34,824 bases of DNA, taken from the NCBI GenBank assembly GCA_017550645.1, contig JAFZOI010000040.1, positions 1 through 34,824 of the forward strand. Direction: 5' to 3'. The DNA comes from Oscillospiraceae bacterium. GTDB taxonomy: Bacteria; Bacillota; Clostridia; Oscillospirales; Oscillospiraceae. Position numbers and translations under genes: made by a program. The notes under the pieces were generated by a model that saw only the letters and a list, made by a program, of their open reading frames with translations, was not told the origin of the DNA and searched no databases. Of the stretch, positions 7,805 to 15,046 are shown piece after piece; positions within the stretch are counted from its first letter, which is position 1, and every line of letters starts with the position of its first letter.

Positions 7805-8593
7805 ATGGACCGTAAGATCGAATTCGAAAAGCTGCGCAATACTCGCGATCTCGGCGGGCAGAAGACCGTCGACGGCCGCACCATAGTCTCCGGCAAGCTC
7901 TTCCGCAGCGGCGCCCTCGCAGACGCGAGCCCCGCCGACATCGCCAAGCTCGCGGGCATGGTCGACACCGTCGTCGACCTGCGCACCGACAACGAGCGCA
8001 ACGAGCGCCCCGACGTCGACATCCCCGGCGCGAAGAACGTCTTCAGCCCCATCCTCGAGGGCATAGGCGCGGGCGTGACGCGCGACCAGAAGTCCGAGCA
8101 GCCCTCCCCCTTCGCCAACCTCCGCAACGACCCGGCCGCCGCCGTCGCGCGCATGGCCGACACCTACCGCAAGTTCGTCCGCAGCGACTTCGGCCTGACG
8201 CACTATGCGCGCGCCATCCGCGTCATGCTCGAGCCGCACGAGAAGGGCGTCCTCTGGCACTGCACCGCCGGCAAGGACCGCGCCGGCACGACCGCCGCCA
8301 TCGTCGAGGAGCTCCTCGGTCTGCCGCGCGAGGACATCATGGTCAACTATCTCAAGACGGCCGAGTACATCGCCGACGAGATAAACGCCATCGTCGAGCG
8401 CATCTCCGCGAGCGCCGGCGGCGGGACCGACAACGAGGCCATGCGCCGCATGTTCGGCACCGAGCCCGCCTACCTGCTCGCCTTCTGGGAGGCCATAGAC
8501 GAGAAGTTCGGCAGCTTCGACATCTTCCTGCACGAGGGCCTCGGCCTGCTCGACGAGGATATCGAGAAATTCCGCAACACCTACCTCGAATAA
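7805..8593 (+). CDS. Tyrosine-protein phosphatase (Y_phosphatase3/IphP-like)
   Basis: A 262-residue cysteine phosphatase. The P-loop HCTAGKDRAG carries the nucleophile Cys153 and Arg159 (C-x5-R). The family opening (RNTRDLGGQKT... GKLFRSG) and DLR at 58-60 are present. Such enzymes dephosphorylate tyrosine, serine or lipid phosphates. There is no signal peptide, so it acts in the cytosol. The start has AGAGG six bases upstream. It follows the two membrane genes by 33 bases on the same strand and is closed by a strong terminator; whether it shares their transcript is open. Confidence 0.92.
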   Translation: MDRKIEFEKLRNTRDLGGQKTVDGRTIVSGKLFRSGALADASPADIAKLAGMVDTVVDLRTDNERNERPDVDIPGAKNVFSPILEGIGAGVTRDQKSEQPSPFANLRNDPAAAVARMADTYRKFVRSDFGLTHYARAIRVMLEPHEKGVLWHCTAGKDRAGTTAAIVEELLGLPREDIMVNYLKTAEYIADEINAIVERISASAGGGTDNEAMRRMFGTEPAYLLAFWEAIDEKFGSFDIFLHEGLGLLDEDIEKFRNTYLE

Positions 8594-8606
8594 GCAAAAG
8601 AGTAAG

Positions 8607-8643
8607 CAAGGGCTTCCCCGGAGCGGGGAAGCCCTTGTTTTTT
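8607..8643 (+). terminator. Strong intrinsic terminator after the phosphatase gene
   Basis: A thirteen-pair stem (8607-8619 with 8625-8637), loop GGAGC, followed by TTTTTT. The stem core GGCTTCCCC/GGGGAAGCC matches the ends of the adjacent repeat family, so the terminator may derive from a repeat end. Confidence 0.92.
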
Positions 8644-8893
8644 GCCTTCCCCTTGAGGGGAAGGTGGCATTCGCCGTCTCACGCAAGGCGAATGACGGAT
8701 GAGGTGGCATCGCCGTACCAGCGTGAAGCGCGTAGGGCGGGGCGCCCTCGCCCCCAAAGCCTTCCCCCCGACGTGGGGGAAGGCGGCAGCCGAAGGCTGA
8801 CGGATGAGGGGCAATATGTGGCGGACGAGGACGAAGTATGCCCCTCATCAGTCTCGCTGACGCTCGACAGCTTCCCCCCGACGGGGGAAGCCT
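8644..8893. repeat. Mosaic intergenic repeat, family 2 (CTTCCCC ends)
   Basis: The gap 8594-8966 holds no gene. It is a mosaic starting GCCTTCCCCTTGAGGGGAAGG and ending in GCTTCCCCCCGACGGGGGAAGC. Inside are a GGATGAGGTGG block, a GTAGGG hairpin (stem 8739-8744 with 8749-8754), an internal end at 8761-8787, a CAGCC-GAA-GGCTG stem, and an inverted CTCATCAGTCTCGCTGACGCTCGACAGC block. The same blocks recur at 10721-10885, 19504-19606 and 31381-31633. Confidence 0.7.
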
Positions 8894-8966
8894 TTGTTTT
8901 GCCGCCCTGTTTTATGAACATCCCGTCTCCTCCGTGTAAACTTTTTTCGGCGGCGCGCCTGCGCGA

Positions 8967-8995
8967 TTGACATTCCCCGCGAGCGACAATATAAT
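8967..8995 (+). promoter_or_regulatory. Consensus sigma-A promoter for the DUF937 gene
   Basis: TTGACA (8967-8972), 17-base spacer, TATAAT (8990-8995): a perfect consensus promoter 39 bases ahead of the start codon, so strong constitutive expression is expected. Confidence 0.85.
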
Positions 8996-9034
8996 CGAAT
9001 CAGACCGAAAAAACACAGATAAGGAGATATAAAA

Positions 9035-9544
9035 ATGGATTTCAGCGCGTTATTGAATACCATGCTCTCCGGCGAGTCCGTCGCCGGAATGGAGAACCTT
9101 ACCGGCGCCTCCGGCACCGAGGTCGAGAGCGTCCTCTCCTCCGTCCTCCCGTCGCTCCTCAGCGGCGCGCAGGGTCAGGCCGAGAACGAGGCGACCGCCG
9201 AGGGCTTCGCGGGCGCACTCGCCGACCACGCGAAGGACGACACCTCCGACCTCGCGGCGTTCCTCTCCAACGTCGACCTCGAGGACGGCGGCAAGATCGT
9301 CGCCCACCTGCTCGGCGGAAGCCAGCAGCAGACGACCCAGCAGGCGGCCGACGCCTCCGGCCTGAACTTCGGGCAGGCGTCCTCCATCATCTCGGCGGCC
9401 GCGCCGCTGCTGATGAGCCTGCTCGGCCAGCAGAACCAGCAGAGCCAGCAGCAGAGCTCCGGTCTGGGCGCGCTCGGCTCCCTCTTCGGGGGCGGCGGCC
9501 TCGACTTCGGCTCGCTGATCTCGGGCATCTTCGGCGGCAAGTAA
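9035..9544 (+). CDS. DUF937 family protein
   Basis: A 169-residue protein like the DUF937 (YidB-type) family, whose function is unknown. Seen: an Ala/Glu-rich helical first half, then LLGGSQQQTTQQAADASGLN and the hydrophobic SIISAAAPLLMSLLG typical of the family, a Gln/Ser-rich stretch, and a Gly-rich end (LFGGGGLDFGSLISGIFGGK). No signal peptide. The start has AAGGAGA at good spacing. It sits alone behind a perfect consensus promoter and ahead of a terminator, so it is a highly expressed single gene. Confidence 0.85.
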   Translation: MDFSALLNTMLSGESVAGMENLTGASGTEVESVLSSVLPSLLSGAQGQAENEATAEGFAGALADHAKDDTSDLAAFLSNVDLEDGGKIVAHLLGGSQQQTTQQAADASGLNFGQASSIISAAAPLLMSLLGQQNQQSQQQSSGLGALGSLFGGGGLDFGSLISGIFGGK

Positions 9545-9550
9545 TTTACT

Positions 9551-9692
9551 CCATCGCCCTCCGGCGGACGTCAAGGCGCTCAGCTGCCTGCGGGCTGCCT
9601 GGCTCTCGCAAATGCCTCCCCCCATCTCCGTCCGGCGGACGTCAAGACGCTCAGCTGCCTGCGGGCTGCCTGGCTCGCGCAAATGCCTCCCC
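9551..9692 (+). repeat. Direct tandem duplication, period 71
   Basis: Two adjacent copies (about 9551-9621 and 9622-9692) share TCCGGCGGACGTCAA and the following TCAGCTGCCTGCGGGCTGCC, with only a few substitutions. No ORF with a ribosome binding site spans it. Confidence 0.8.
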
Positions 9693-9734
9693 GCCGCGGC
9701 CGGATGCGCGGCACAACAACGACAAAAACACGCC

Positions 9735-9771
9735 AAAAGGGCGGGATCGAAACTTCGGTCCTGCCCTTTTT
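9735..9771 (+). terminator. Intrinsic terminator after the DUF937 gene
   Basis: Stem AAGGGCGGGA with TCCTGCCCTT (one G-T pair) closed by an inner CGAA/TTCG stem, followed by TTTTT. It lies about 190 bases past the stop codon, after the tandem duplication. Confidence 0.75.
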
Positions 9772-9832
9772 CGCGTCCGGAACTCAAAATTAAATAAATA
9801 TGCCACGTTTGTTCACGATTTGTTCACACAAA

Positions 9833-9859
9833 TTAGCACTCTGTTCTTGACAGTGCTAA
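9833..9859 (+). promoter_or_regulatory. CIRCE element (HrcA operator)
   Basis: TTAGCACTC-N9-CAGTGCTAA, matching the CIRCE consensus TTAGCACTC-N9-GAGTGCTAA in all but one base. The altered base creates the C of an overlapping TTGACA -35 box. HrcA would repress the hsp20 gene here and release it under heat or folding stress. Confidence 0.93.
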
Positions 9860-9874
9860 TTTCCGTGCTATAAT
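9847..9874 (+). promoter_or_regulatory. hsp20 promoter overlapping CIRCE
   Basis: TTGACA (9847-9852), 16-base spacer, TATAAT (9869-9874). The -35 box lies within the CIRCE right half, so bound HrcA would block RNA polymerase directly. Confidence 0.85.
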
Positions 9875-9961
9875 CGGAGGCGAACAAAGGGACAGAGATC
9901 AAATGAAAGACCTCCGCTCCGATGCACGGTAACAGGACTGAATAATAAGGAGGAATGACTT

Positions 9962-10408
9962 ATGTTGCCGAGTATTTTTGGAGAGAATTTGTTTGACGAC
10001 TGGTTTGAGTTTCCGACGTTCAGGGAACTGCAGAACGTCGACCGCAAGCTCTACGGGAGGCACGCCTCGCGCGAGATGAGGACCGACGTGCATGAGCACG
10101 ACGACCGCTACGAGGTCGATATCGACCTGCCGGGCTTCAAGAAAGACGAGCTCTCGCTCGATCTGCAAAACGGCTATCTGACCGTCAGAGCCGCGAAGGG
10201 GCTGGACAAGGACGAGAAGACCAAGGAGGGCAAGCTGATCCGTCAGGAGCGCTATGCGGGCGCGATGCAGCGCAGCTTCTACGTCGGCGAGGAGCTGACG
10301 GCCGAGGATATCGGCGCGAAGTTCGAAAACGGCGTGCTGAGCCTGACGCTGCCGAAGAAGGACGCGAAGGAGCTCCCCGAACACAGACACATCGAGATCG
10401 AAGGCTGA
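9962..10408 (+). CDS. Hsp20/alpha-crystallin small heat-shock protein
   Basis: A 148-residue cytosolic ATP-independent holdase. The alpha-crystallin domain runs from about residue 38 to 138: it begins MRTDVHEHDDRYEVDIDLPG, continues with the strand LDLQNGYLTVRAAK, and ends with the family motif AKFENGVLSLTLPKK (GVL core). The N-terminal arm MLPSIFGENLFDDWF is typical of Clostridia Hsp20. AAGGAGG lies eight bases before the start. Control by HrcA is indicated by the CIRCE element. Single gene with its own terminator. Confidence 0.96.
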   Translation: MLPSIFGENLFDDWFEFPTFRELQNVDRKLYGRHASREMRTDVHEHDDRYEVDIDLPGFKKDELSLDLQNGYLTVRAAKGLDKDEKTKEGKLIRQERYAGAMQRSFYVGEELTAEDIGAKFENGVLSLTLPKKDAKELPEHRHIEIEG

Positions 10409-10421
10409 ACAAACGATCCAC

Positions 10422-10456
10422 GGGCCCTGCGGACATGTTCCGCAGGGCCCTTTTTT
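10422..10456 (+). terminator. Intrinsic terminator of hsp20
   Basis: A twelve-pair stem (10422-10433 with 10439-10450), loop CATGT, then TTTTTT. Confidence 0.95.
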
Positions 10457-10555
10457 GTCCCCGCGCAGGGTCCGACCGCCGCTCCCCAAAGGCTTCCCCC
10501 TCCGGGGCGTCCGCGCCGAGCTCCGCTCTCCAAAGGCTTCCGCACCCGCGGTAAC

Positions 10556-10885
10556 CGCGTAGGGCGCGATTTCGTCGTCGCAAGCTCCGTATCATTCGCG
10601 GCGCCGTTGCACCGCTCATTCGCTCCGCTGCTCCTCCTCTCCATAGTGCAAACGCTTCGCTGGTTTGCACTATGGGTCTGGACGAGAGCGCGTAGGGCGC
10701 GATGCCCACATCGCGCCGCAAGAGGATAGCTGTCGCCGCAGGCGACTGATGAGGGCAATATCACCACCTCATCCGGCGCTGACGCGCCACCTGTCTCGTT
10801 GCGGCTCGGTCACGCCGCGGCTCTGACGCGCCACCGGCGCGTCATTCACTCCCGCGGCGCCGCTTCGCTACCCTCCCAGGGGAAG
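10556..10885. repeat. Mosaic intergenic repeats with a long variable-stem hairpin
   Basis: The gap 10457-11002 has no gene. It is made of repeat blocks: a TCGTCGTCGCAAGC...CTCCGCTGCTCCTCCTCTCC block (10571-10642) shared with 25776-25851; a twelve-pair hairpin (10642-10653 with 10663-10674, loop GCTTCGCTG); a GTAGGG hairpin (10696-10704 with 10709-10717); and inverted family 2 blocks 10721-10885 that match 31490-31610 on the opposite strand. ORFs across this stretch are translations of repeats. Confidence 0.7.
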
Positions 10886-11002
10886 GCTTTGATGCGCTCC
10901 CCGCTGCACCGACAAACCTGCTTGGGGAGGCACTTCAAGGATACGTAGGCAGCTCCCATTCAGCCTCCAAGCTCCCTGTCCCCTCCAAGCGGAGATGACA
11001 TT

Positions 11003-11039
11003 AAAAAAAGAGGCGGACCGTGGAAGGTCGGTCCGCCTC
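11003..11039 (-). terminator. Terminator of the cobalamin-riboswitch operon
   Basis: On the minus strand, GAGGCGGACC (11039-11030) pairs with GGTCCGCCTC (11019-11010), followed by a run of seven T (11009-11003). It lies 51 bases past the SLH gene stop and closes the whole operon. Confidence 0.92.
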
Positions 11040-11089
11040 GGCCTGCCGTCAAGCGGCAGAAAGGAAGGAAGGAAGGGGAAGTGTCGAAA

Positions 11090-12838
11090 TTATTTGGCCG
11101 CGCGCCAGAGGAAGGTCACGACCTGACCGCGGGTGCAGGGGTCGCCCGGGGCGAAGGTCGTCTCGCTCGTGCCGGTGGTGACGCCCTTCTCGACGGCCCA
11201 GAGGACCGCGTCATAGTAGAACGCGCCTTCGGCTACGTCTGTGAACGGGTTCTCGCCGGTCGCGGCGGGCTTGCCGGCCGCGCGCCACATGAAGGTCACG
11301 ACCTGATCGCGGGTGCAGGGCTCGTCGGGCTTGAACTCGGTCTCGCTGACGCCGGTGGTGACGCCGCTCGCGACGGCCCAGAGGACCGCGTCATAGTAGA
11401 AGGCGCCTTCCGCGACGTCGGTGAAGGGATTGGTCCCCTCGACGGCGGGCTTGCCGGCCGCGCGCCACAGGAAGGTCACGACCTGACCGCGGGTGCAGGG
11501 GTCGTTCGGCTTGAACTCGGTCGCGGTAGCGCCGGTGGTGACGCCCTTTTCGACGGCCCACGCGACGGCGTCGGTGTAGTACTCGCCGGCGGGCACGTCG
11601 GTGAAGCTGACGGCGGGCACCTCGTCGATGACGAGGGTCGCGGCGGCCTCGTCGAGGGTGAAGAGGCGGTCATACCAGGCGTCCTTCTTGACGGAGTGGA
11701 AGCTGACGACGAAGGGTTGGTCAGCGAGGGAGACGAGCGTCTCGGGCTTGCCGAACTCGGCGACGTACTTGACGGGGAGCTCGACGAGCTTGGTCTCGGC
11801 GTCGATATCGAGGATGACGGAATCCTCGGCTATGTCGGCGCCCTTGCCGATGAAAGCCTTGTCAAAGGAATCGCTGCCCATGACGAGGGCTATCGCGGCC
11901 TTGTAGTTATTGGAGTTCGGTCCGCCGACGGTCTCGAGCGTCGCGGACTCGACCTTGAACATCTTGACGTTGTTGGTGACGGCGAGCTCGACGGAGCTCT
12001 CATAATCGCCGACTACGAGGGTCTTCGCCTCGAGGTCGAGCTTGAGCTGGCGGGGATAGAAGGCGCGCTCGACGGAGTTCTCGCCGGCGGCGTACTTGTC
12101 AAGGTAGGTCTGGGAGATGGACACGACGGGAATGACGGTATCGCCCTCGGCTATGGGCAGCCTGAAGAACCATTTGCCGTCCGCGTCCTGCTCGCCGGCT
12201 ATCCACTTGGAGCTGTCGTCGCCGTTGGCGGCGGCTTCCTCGTAGGTGCCGCGGAAGAAGTTGCGGTAGGTCACGCCGGTGAGGGCGACGGTGAGGGTCT
12301 TCGCGCCGTCGGCTTCCTCAACGTAAGCGTAGAGCGCCTTGAACATGGCGGTCGTATTCTCGACGGTCAGCTCGGTGCGCTCTCCGCCCGCGGGAGCCTC
12401 ACCCGCGCCGGCGAGCTTATCCTCGGCGGGGATGGCGAGGTAGTACTGCGACGAGGTGGTCGTGCCGTCGGAGGCCTTGATGGGGGCGGCGGGGATCGCC
12501 TTGCCGCAGTCGGTCTTCGGCCGGGTGATATCGAAGGTGCCGTCCTCGTTGAACGTTACGTCCTTCGTCAGCTCGGCGTCGTCGATGGCGCCGAAGTGGA
12601 TGCCGTTGTAGACGGTCTTGTTCTTGGGAACGTAGTGGATGACGACGTTGTCGCCGTCGATGGCGCAGGTCGTGCCCTCCTGGGGGGCGAACATGCCGAA
12701 GGCGGAGCCGTCTTCCTTGATGAAGGTGACCTCGTCGCCGTCGTAGTCGATGGCGTCGAGAGCCAGCGCGGGGACGGCGAGCGCCGCGAGCATGAGCACT
12801 GCCAGCAGCAGCGCGAGAAGTCTGCGGGTCTTTTTCAT
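11090..12838 (-). CDS. SLH-anchored surface protein with tandem beta-rich domains
   Basis: A 582-residue exported protein. Signal peptide about 1-27 (ALA end). Three SLH domains close the protein (about 410-466, 471-526, 531-582; SFTDV/PFTDV openings, CTRGQVVTFLWRAA ends), which bind the wall polymer. Between lie repeated domains of about 120 residues: B (about 157-278, NTTAMFKALYAYVEE... TVALTGVTYRNFFRGTYEEA... RLPIA... YPRQLKLDLEAKTL) and C (about 286-404, VKMFKVESATLE... AIALVMGSDSFDKAFIGKGA... YDRLFTLDEAAATLV). A first, more diverged copy may cover 46-150 (MF... YNGIHFG... QYYLAIP). I know such domains from surface proteins of gut Firmicutes but not their ligand. It is the last gene of the riboswitch operon, so a role in corrinoid capture is inferred. 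AAGGAGG precedes the start. Confidence 0.9.
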   Translation of the reverse strand: MKKTRRLLALLLAVLMLAALAVPALALDAIDYDGDEVTFIKEDGSAFGMFAPQEGTTCAIDGDNVVIHYVPKNKTVYNGIHFGAIDDAELTKDVTFNEDGTFDITRPKTDCGKAIPAAPIKASDGTTTSSQYYLAIPAEDKLAGAGEAPAGGERTELTVENTTAMFKALYAYVEEADGAKTLTVALTGVTYRNFFRGTYEEAAANGDDSSKWIAGEQDADGKWFFRLPIAEGDTVIPVVSISQTYLDKYAAGENSVERAFYPRQLKLDLEAKTLVVGDYESSVELAVTNNVKMFKVESATLETVGGPNSNNYKAAIALVMGSDSFDKAFIGKGADIAEDSVILDIDAETKLVELPVKYVAEFGKPETLVSLADQPFVVSFHSVKKDAWYDRLFTLDEAAATLVIDEVPAVSFTDVPAGEYYTDAVAWAVEKGVTTGATATEFKPNDPCTRGQVVTFLWRAAGKPAVEGTNPFTDVAEGAFYYDAVLWAVASGVTTGVSETEFKPDEPCTRDQVVTFMWRAAGKPAATGENPFTDVAEGAFYYDAVLWAVEKGVTTGTSETTFAPGDPCTRGQVVTFLWRAAK

Positions 12839-12875
12839 TATTTTTCCTCCTTATAATCTTCTCCGTGCGGAGATT

Positions 12876-13997
12876 TCATACTGTTTCGGTCTCGCCGGAC
12901 AGATCCTCGAGCGTCCCGAGCTCGTGCGCGGTCTCGACGAGGTCCGCTATGCGGCGGTTCCCCGTCCCGAGGGGGACGCCCGCGTATATGACGCGGCGGC
13001 ACTTTTTGATAAGCTCCAGCGCGCGCCCGAAGGCGGCGTCGCTTATGCGCTCGAAGGGCTTTTCCGTGACGACCTCGGCCGCGAGGGCCTTCGCGACCTG
13101 ATAATCCACGTCGTTTTCGAAGATTATGCCCGCGTAAAAGGGCGTGTCCTCCTTCTGCAGACGACGGAAGACGCTTATCCCGCTCCCGCAGCCGGAGATG
13201 ACGAAGGTATTCGGCTCGCCCGCGGGCGGCGGGAGCTCGACGGAGCCGAAGGCTATGTTGAAGCTGCCCTCGGAGATGCCGTAGAGCTCGTTTATTATCT
13301 CCTCGCGGAATATCTCCTCCGGCGTCCCGAAATTGGAGATCGTCTCGCCGGAGACGCACATTATCTTGTCGGAGATCTTCTGCGCGAGGTCTATCTCGTG
13401 CAGGCTCATGATGACGGTTATGCCCTTTTCCTTCGCCATGGAGCGGAGGATGGAGAGCAGCTGGAGCTTGTGGCGGATGTCGAGGAAGGAGGTCGGCTCG
13501 TCGAGCACGATTATCTCCGGCTCCTGGCAGATGGCGCGAGCCAGCAGCACGCGCTGCCTCTGGCCGTCGCTTATGGCGGAAAAGTCCCGCTCCGCGAGCT
13601 CGGCGGCGTGCACGCGCTCCATGGCGGCGCGGACCTTCTCCTTGTCCTCCGGCCCGAGGAGGCCGAGCGTGTTCGTATAGGGGTAGCGCCCCGTCGCGAC
13701 GACGTCCCAGCAGGTCAGAAGCTCGCCCTTTATCCGCTCGGTCAGCACGACCGCGAGGCGGCGCGAGAGCTCCTTGTACGTCATGGCGTTGACGGAGGCG
13801 TCGGCGATGAAGCTGTCGCCCTTTATGACAGCGAGGTGCTTGGTGATGCTCTTGAGTATCGTCGATTTGCCCGAGCCGTTCGGGCCGATGAGGGTCAGTA
13901 TCTCCCCGGCGCGGACGTTTATCTCTATATCGTGTATCAGCGCCTTGCCGTTATAGCCGACGGAGAGGTCGGACGTGCGGAAATAGTAGTCTCCCAT
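12876..13997 (-). CDS. FecE/BtuD-type ABC ATPase with C-terminal extension
   Basis: A 373-residue ATPase powering import through the FecCD permease. Walker A GPNGSGKST at 38-46, signature ISDGQRQR at 142-149 (SDGQ in place of SGGQ, seen in this subfamily), Walker B IIVLDEPTS at 162-170, switch His200. After the ABC domain (about 1-250) comes an extra domain of about 115 residues starting near TFVISGCGSGISVFRRLQ, with a Rossmann-like glycine pattern and AGVPLGTGN. A similar extension occurs on some archaeal and bacterial iron/cobalamin importer ATPases; its job is unclear. The start at 13997 has AGGAGG seven bases upstream and lies 11 bases after the permease stop; longer upstream reading is not coding. 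Confidence 0.92.
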   Translation of the reverse strand: MGDYYFRTSDLSVGYNGKALIHDIEINVRAGEILTLIGPNGSGKSTILKSITKHLAVIKGDSFIADASVNAMTYKELSRRLAVVLTERIKGELLTCWDVVATGRYPYTNTLGLLGPEDKEKVRAAMERVHAAELAERDFSAISDGQRQRVLLARAICQEPEIIVLDEPTSFLDIRHKLQLLSILRSMAKEKGITVIMSLHEIDLAQKISDKIMCVSGETISNFGTPEEIFREEIINELYGISEGSFNIAFGSVELPPPAGEPNTFVISGCGSGISVFRRLQKEDTPFYAGIIFENDVDYQVAKALAAEVVTEKPFERISDAAFGRALELIKKCRRVIYAGVPLGTGNRRIADLVETAHELGTLEDLSGETETV

Positions 13998-14008
13998 CTT
14001 CCCGCCTC

Positions 14009-15046
14009 CTATGACTTCTGCCCGTGGCGGCGGATGAGCATCGCTATGACGACCGGCGCGCCGAAGAGCGCCGTGACCGTGCTTATCGAGAGCTCGACCG
14101 GGGCGAACGCCGTCCTCGCAATGTAGTCGCAGAGCAGGCAGAAGACGCCCCCTCCGAGAAACGACGCAGGGATGACGAGGATGGGCTTTGCCGACTTGAG
14201 CAGCATCTTTATAAGATGCGGGACGGCGATGCCGACGAAGGATATCGGGCCGGCGAAGGCCGTTACGCAGCCCGCTATCAGGCTCGACATGAGGATGAGG
14301 ATGACGCGGAAGCGCCTGACGTTGACGCCCATGCTCTGGGCGTAGCTCTCGCCCATCTGGTACGCGCCTATGGGCTTGGACATGAGGAAGACCAGCGCGA
14401 AGCAGACGAGGATGACTATGACGAAAAAGCGGACGTCGGCCCACGTCGTGCCGGAAAAGCGCCCCTGCGACCAGCCGTGCAGGTTGACTATGTCGGAGTC
14501 CTTGGCGAAGGTTATGAGAAATTCGGTTATGGCCGAGCAGATATAGCTTATCATGATGCCCGCGACGAGCAGCATCGACATCTGCTTGATGCTCCGCGCC
14601 GCGAGAAGGACGAAGCCCATGGCGATGAGCGCGCCCGCGAAGGCCGCGACGACCATCATCCAGCTCGTCACGTAGTTGACGAAGCGCAGAACGACGATCA
14701 TGACTATCGCTACGAAGAGCTTCGAGCCGGAGGATATGCCGAGGACGAAGGGCCCGGCTATGGGGTTGCCGAAGAAGGTCTGCATCAGAAAGCCGGAGAG
14801 CGCGAGCCCTCCGCCGAGGACGGCGGCGGCTATGATGCGCGGCAGGCGGAGCTTCCAGACGATGCCGATCTCCGTCTCGTCGCCGGCGCGCAGGAAGATT
14901 ATCCTCGCTATCCTGCCGACGGAGATATGGACGGAGCCCGTATTTATGTTCCAGACCGTCAGCACCGCGAAGGCCGCGGCGAGGCAGATGAAGACGGCCG
15001 TGTAGCGGACGCGGGCGAGGCCCTTTTCATGCTTCGGACTGCTCAT
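14009..15046 (-). CDS. FecCD/BtuC-type ABC permease
   Basis: A 345-residue permease with about nine to ten membrane segments, of the class importing cobalamin, haem and ferric siderophores. Family landmarks are visible: WKLRLPRIIAAAVLGGGLALSG, the QTFFGNPIAGPFVLGISSG loop, and FVGIAVPHLIKMLL, which contacts the ATPase. Its start overlaps the lipoprotein stop (ATGA), with GGGAGGG ahead. Under the cobalamin riboswitch it is most likely a corrinoid importer subunit, although the fold alone does not separate cobalamin from haem or siderophores. Confidence 0.93.
   Translation of the reverse strand: MSSPKHEKGLARVRYTAVFICLAAAFAVLTVWNINTGSVHISVGRIARIIFLRAGDETEIGIVWKLRLPRIIAAAVLGGGLALSGFLMQTFFGNPIAGPFVLGISSGSKLFVAIVMIVVLRFVNYVTSWMMVVAAFAGALIAMGFVLLAARSIKQMSMLLVAGIMISYICSAITEFLITFAKDSDIVNLHGWSQGRFSGTTWADVRFFVIVILVCFALVFLMSKPIGAYQMGESYAQSMGVNVRRFRVILILMSSLIAGCVTAFAGPISFVGIAVPHLIKMLLKSAKPILVIPASFLGGGVFCLLCDYIARTAFAPVELSISTVTALFGAPVVIAMLIRRHGQKS

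Noticed and set aside
7235..8848. Minus-strand ORF of 537 codons across the phosphatase gene
   Set aside because: It runs antisense through a well-supported phosphatase and a membrane protein and starts in an intergenic repeat.
10279..10767. Minus-strand ORF of 162 codons between hsp20 and the SLH gene
   Set aside because: Its first half is a translation of repeat blocks shared with 25776-25881 and its second half is antisense to hsp20.
11081..12856. Plus-strand ORF of 591 codons opposite the SLH protein gene
   Set aside because: Same length as the true gene because stop codons are rare in the antisense frame at high GC; no signal peptide, domain or ribosome binding site. The minus gene has all three.
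12876..14444. ATPase start at 14444 giving 522 residues
   Set aside because: The extra N-terminal part is out-of-frame translation of the permease; the ATG at 13997 has an ideal ribosome binding site and a normal ABC N-terminus.
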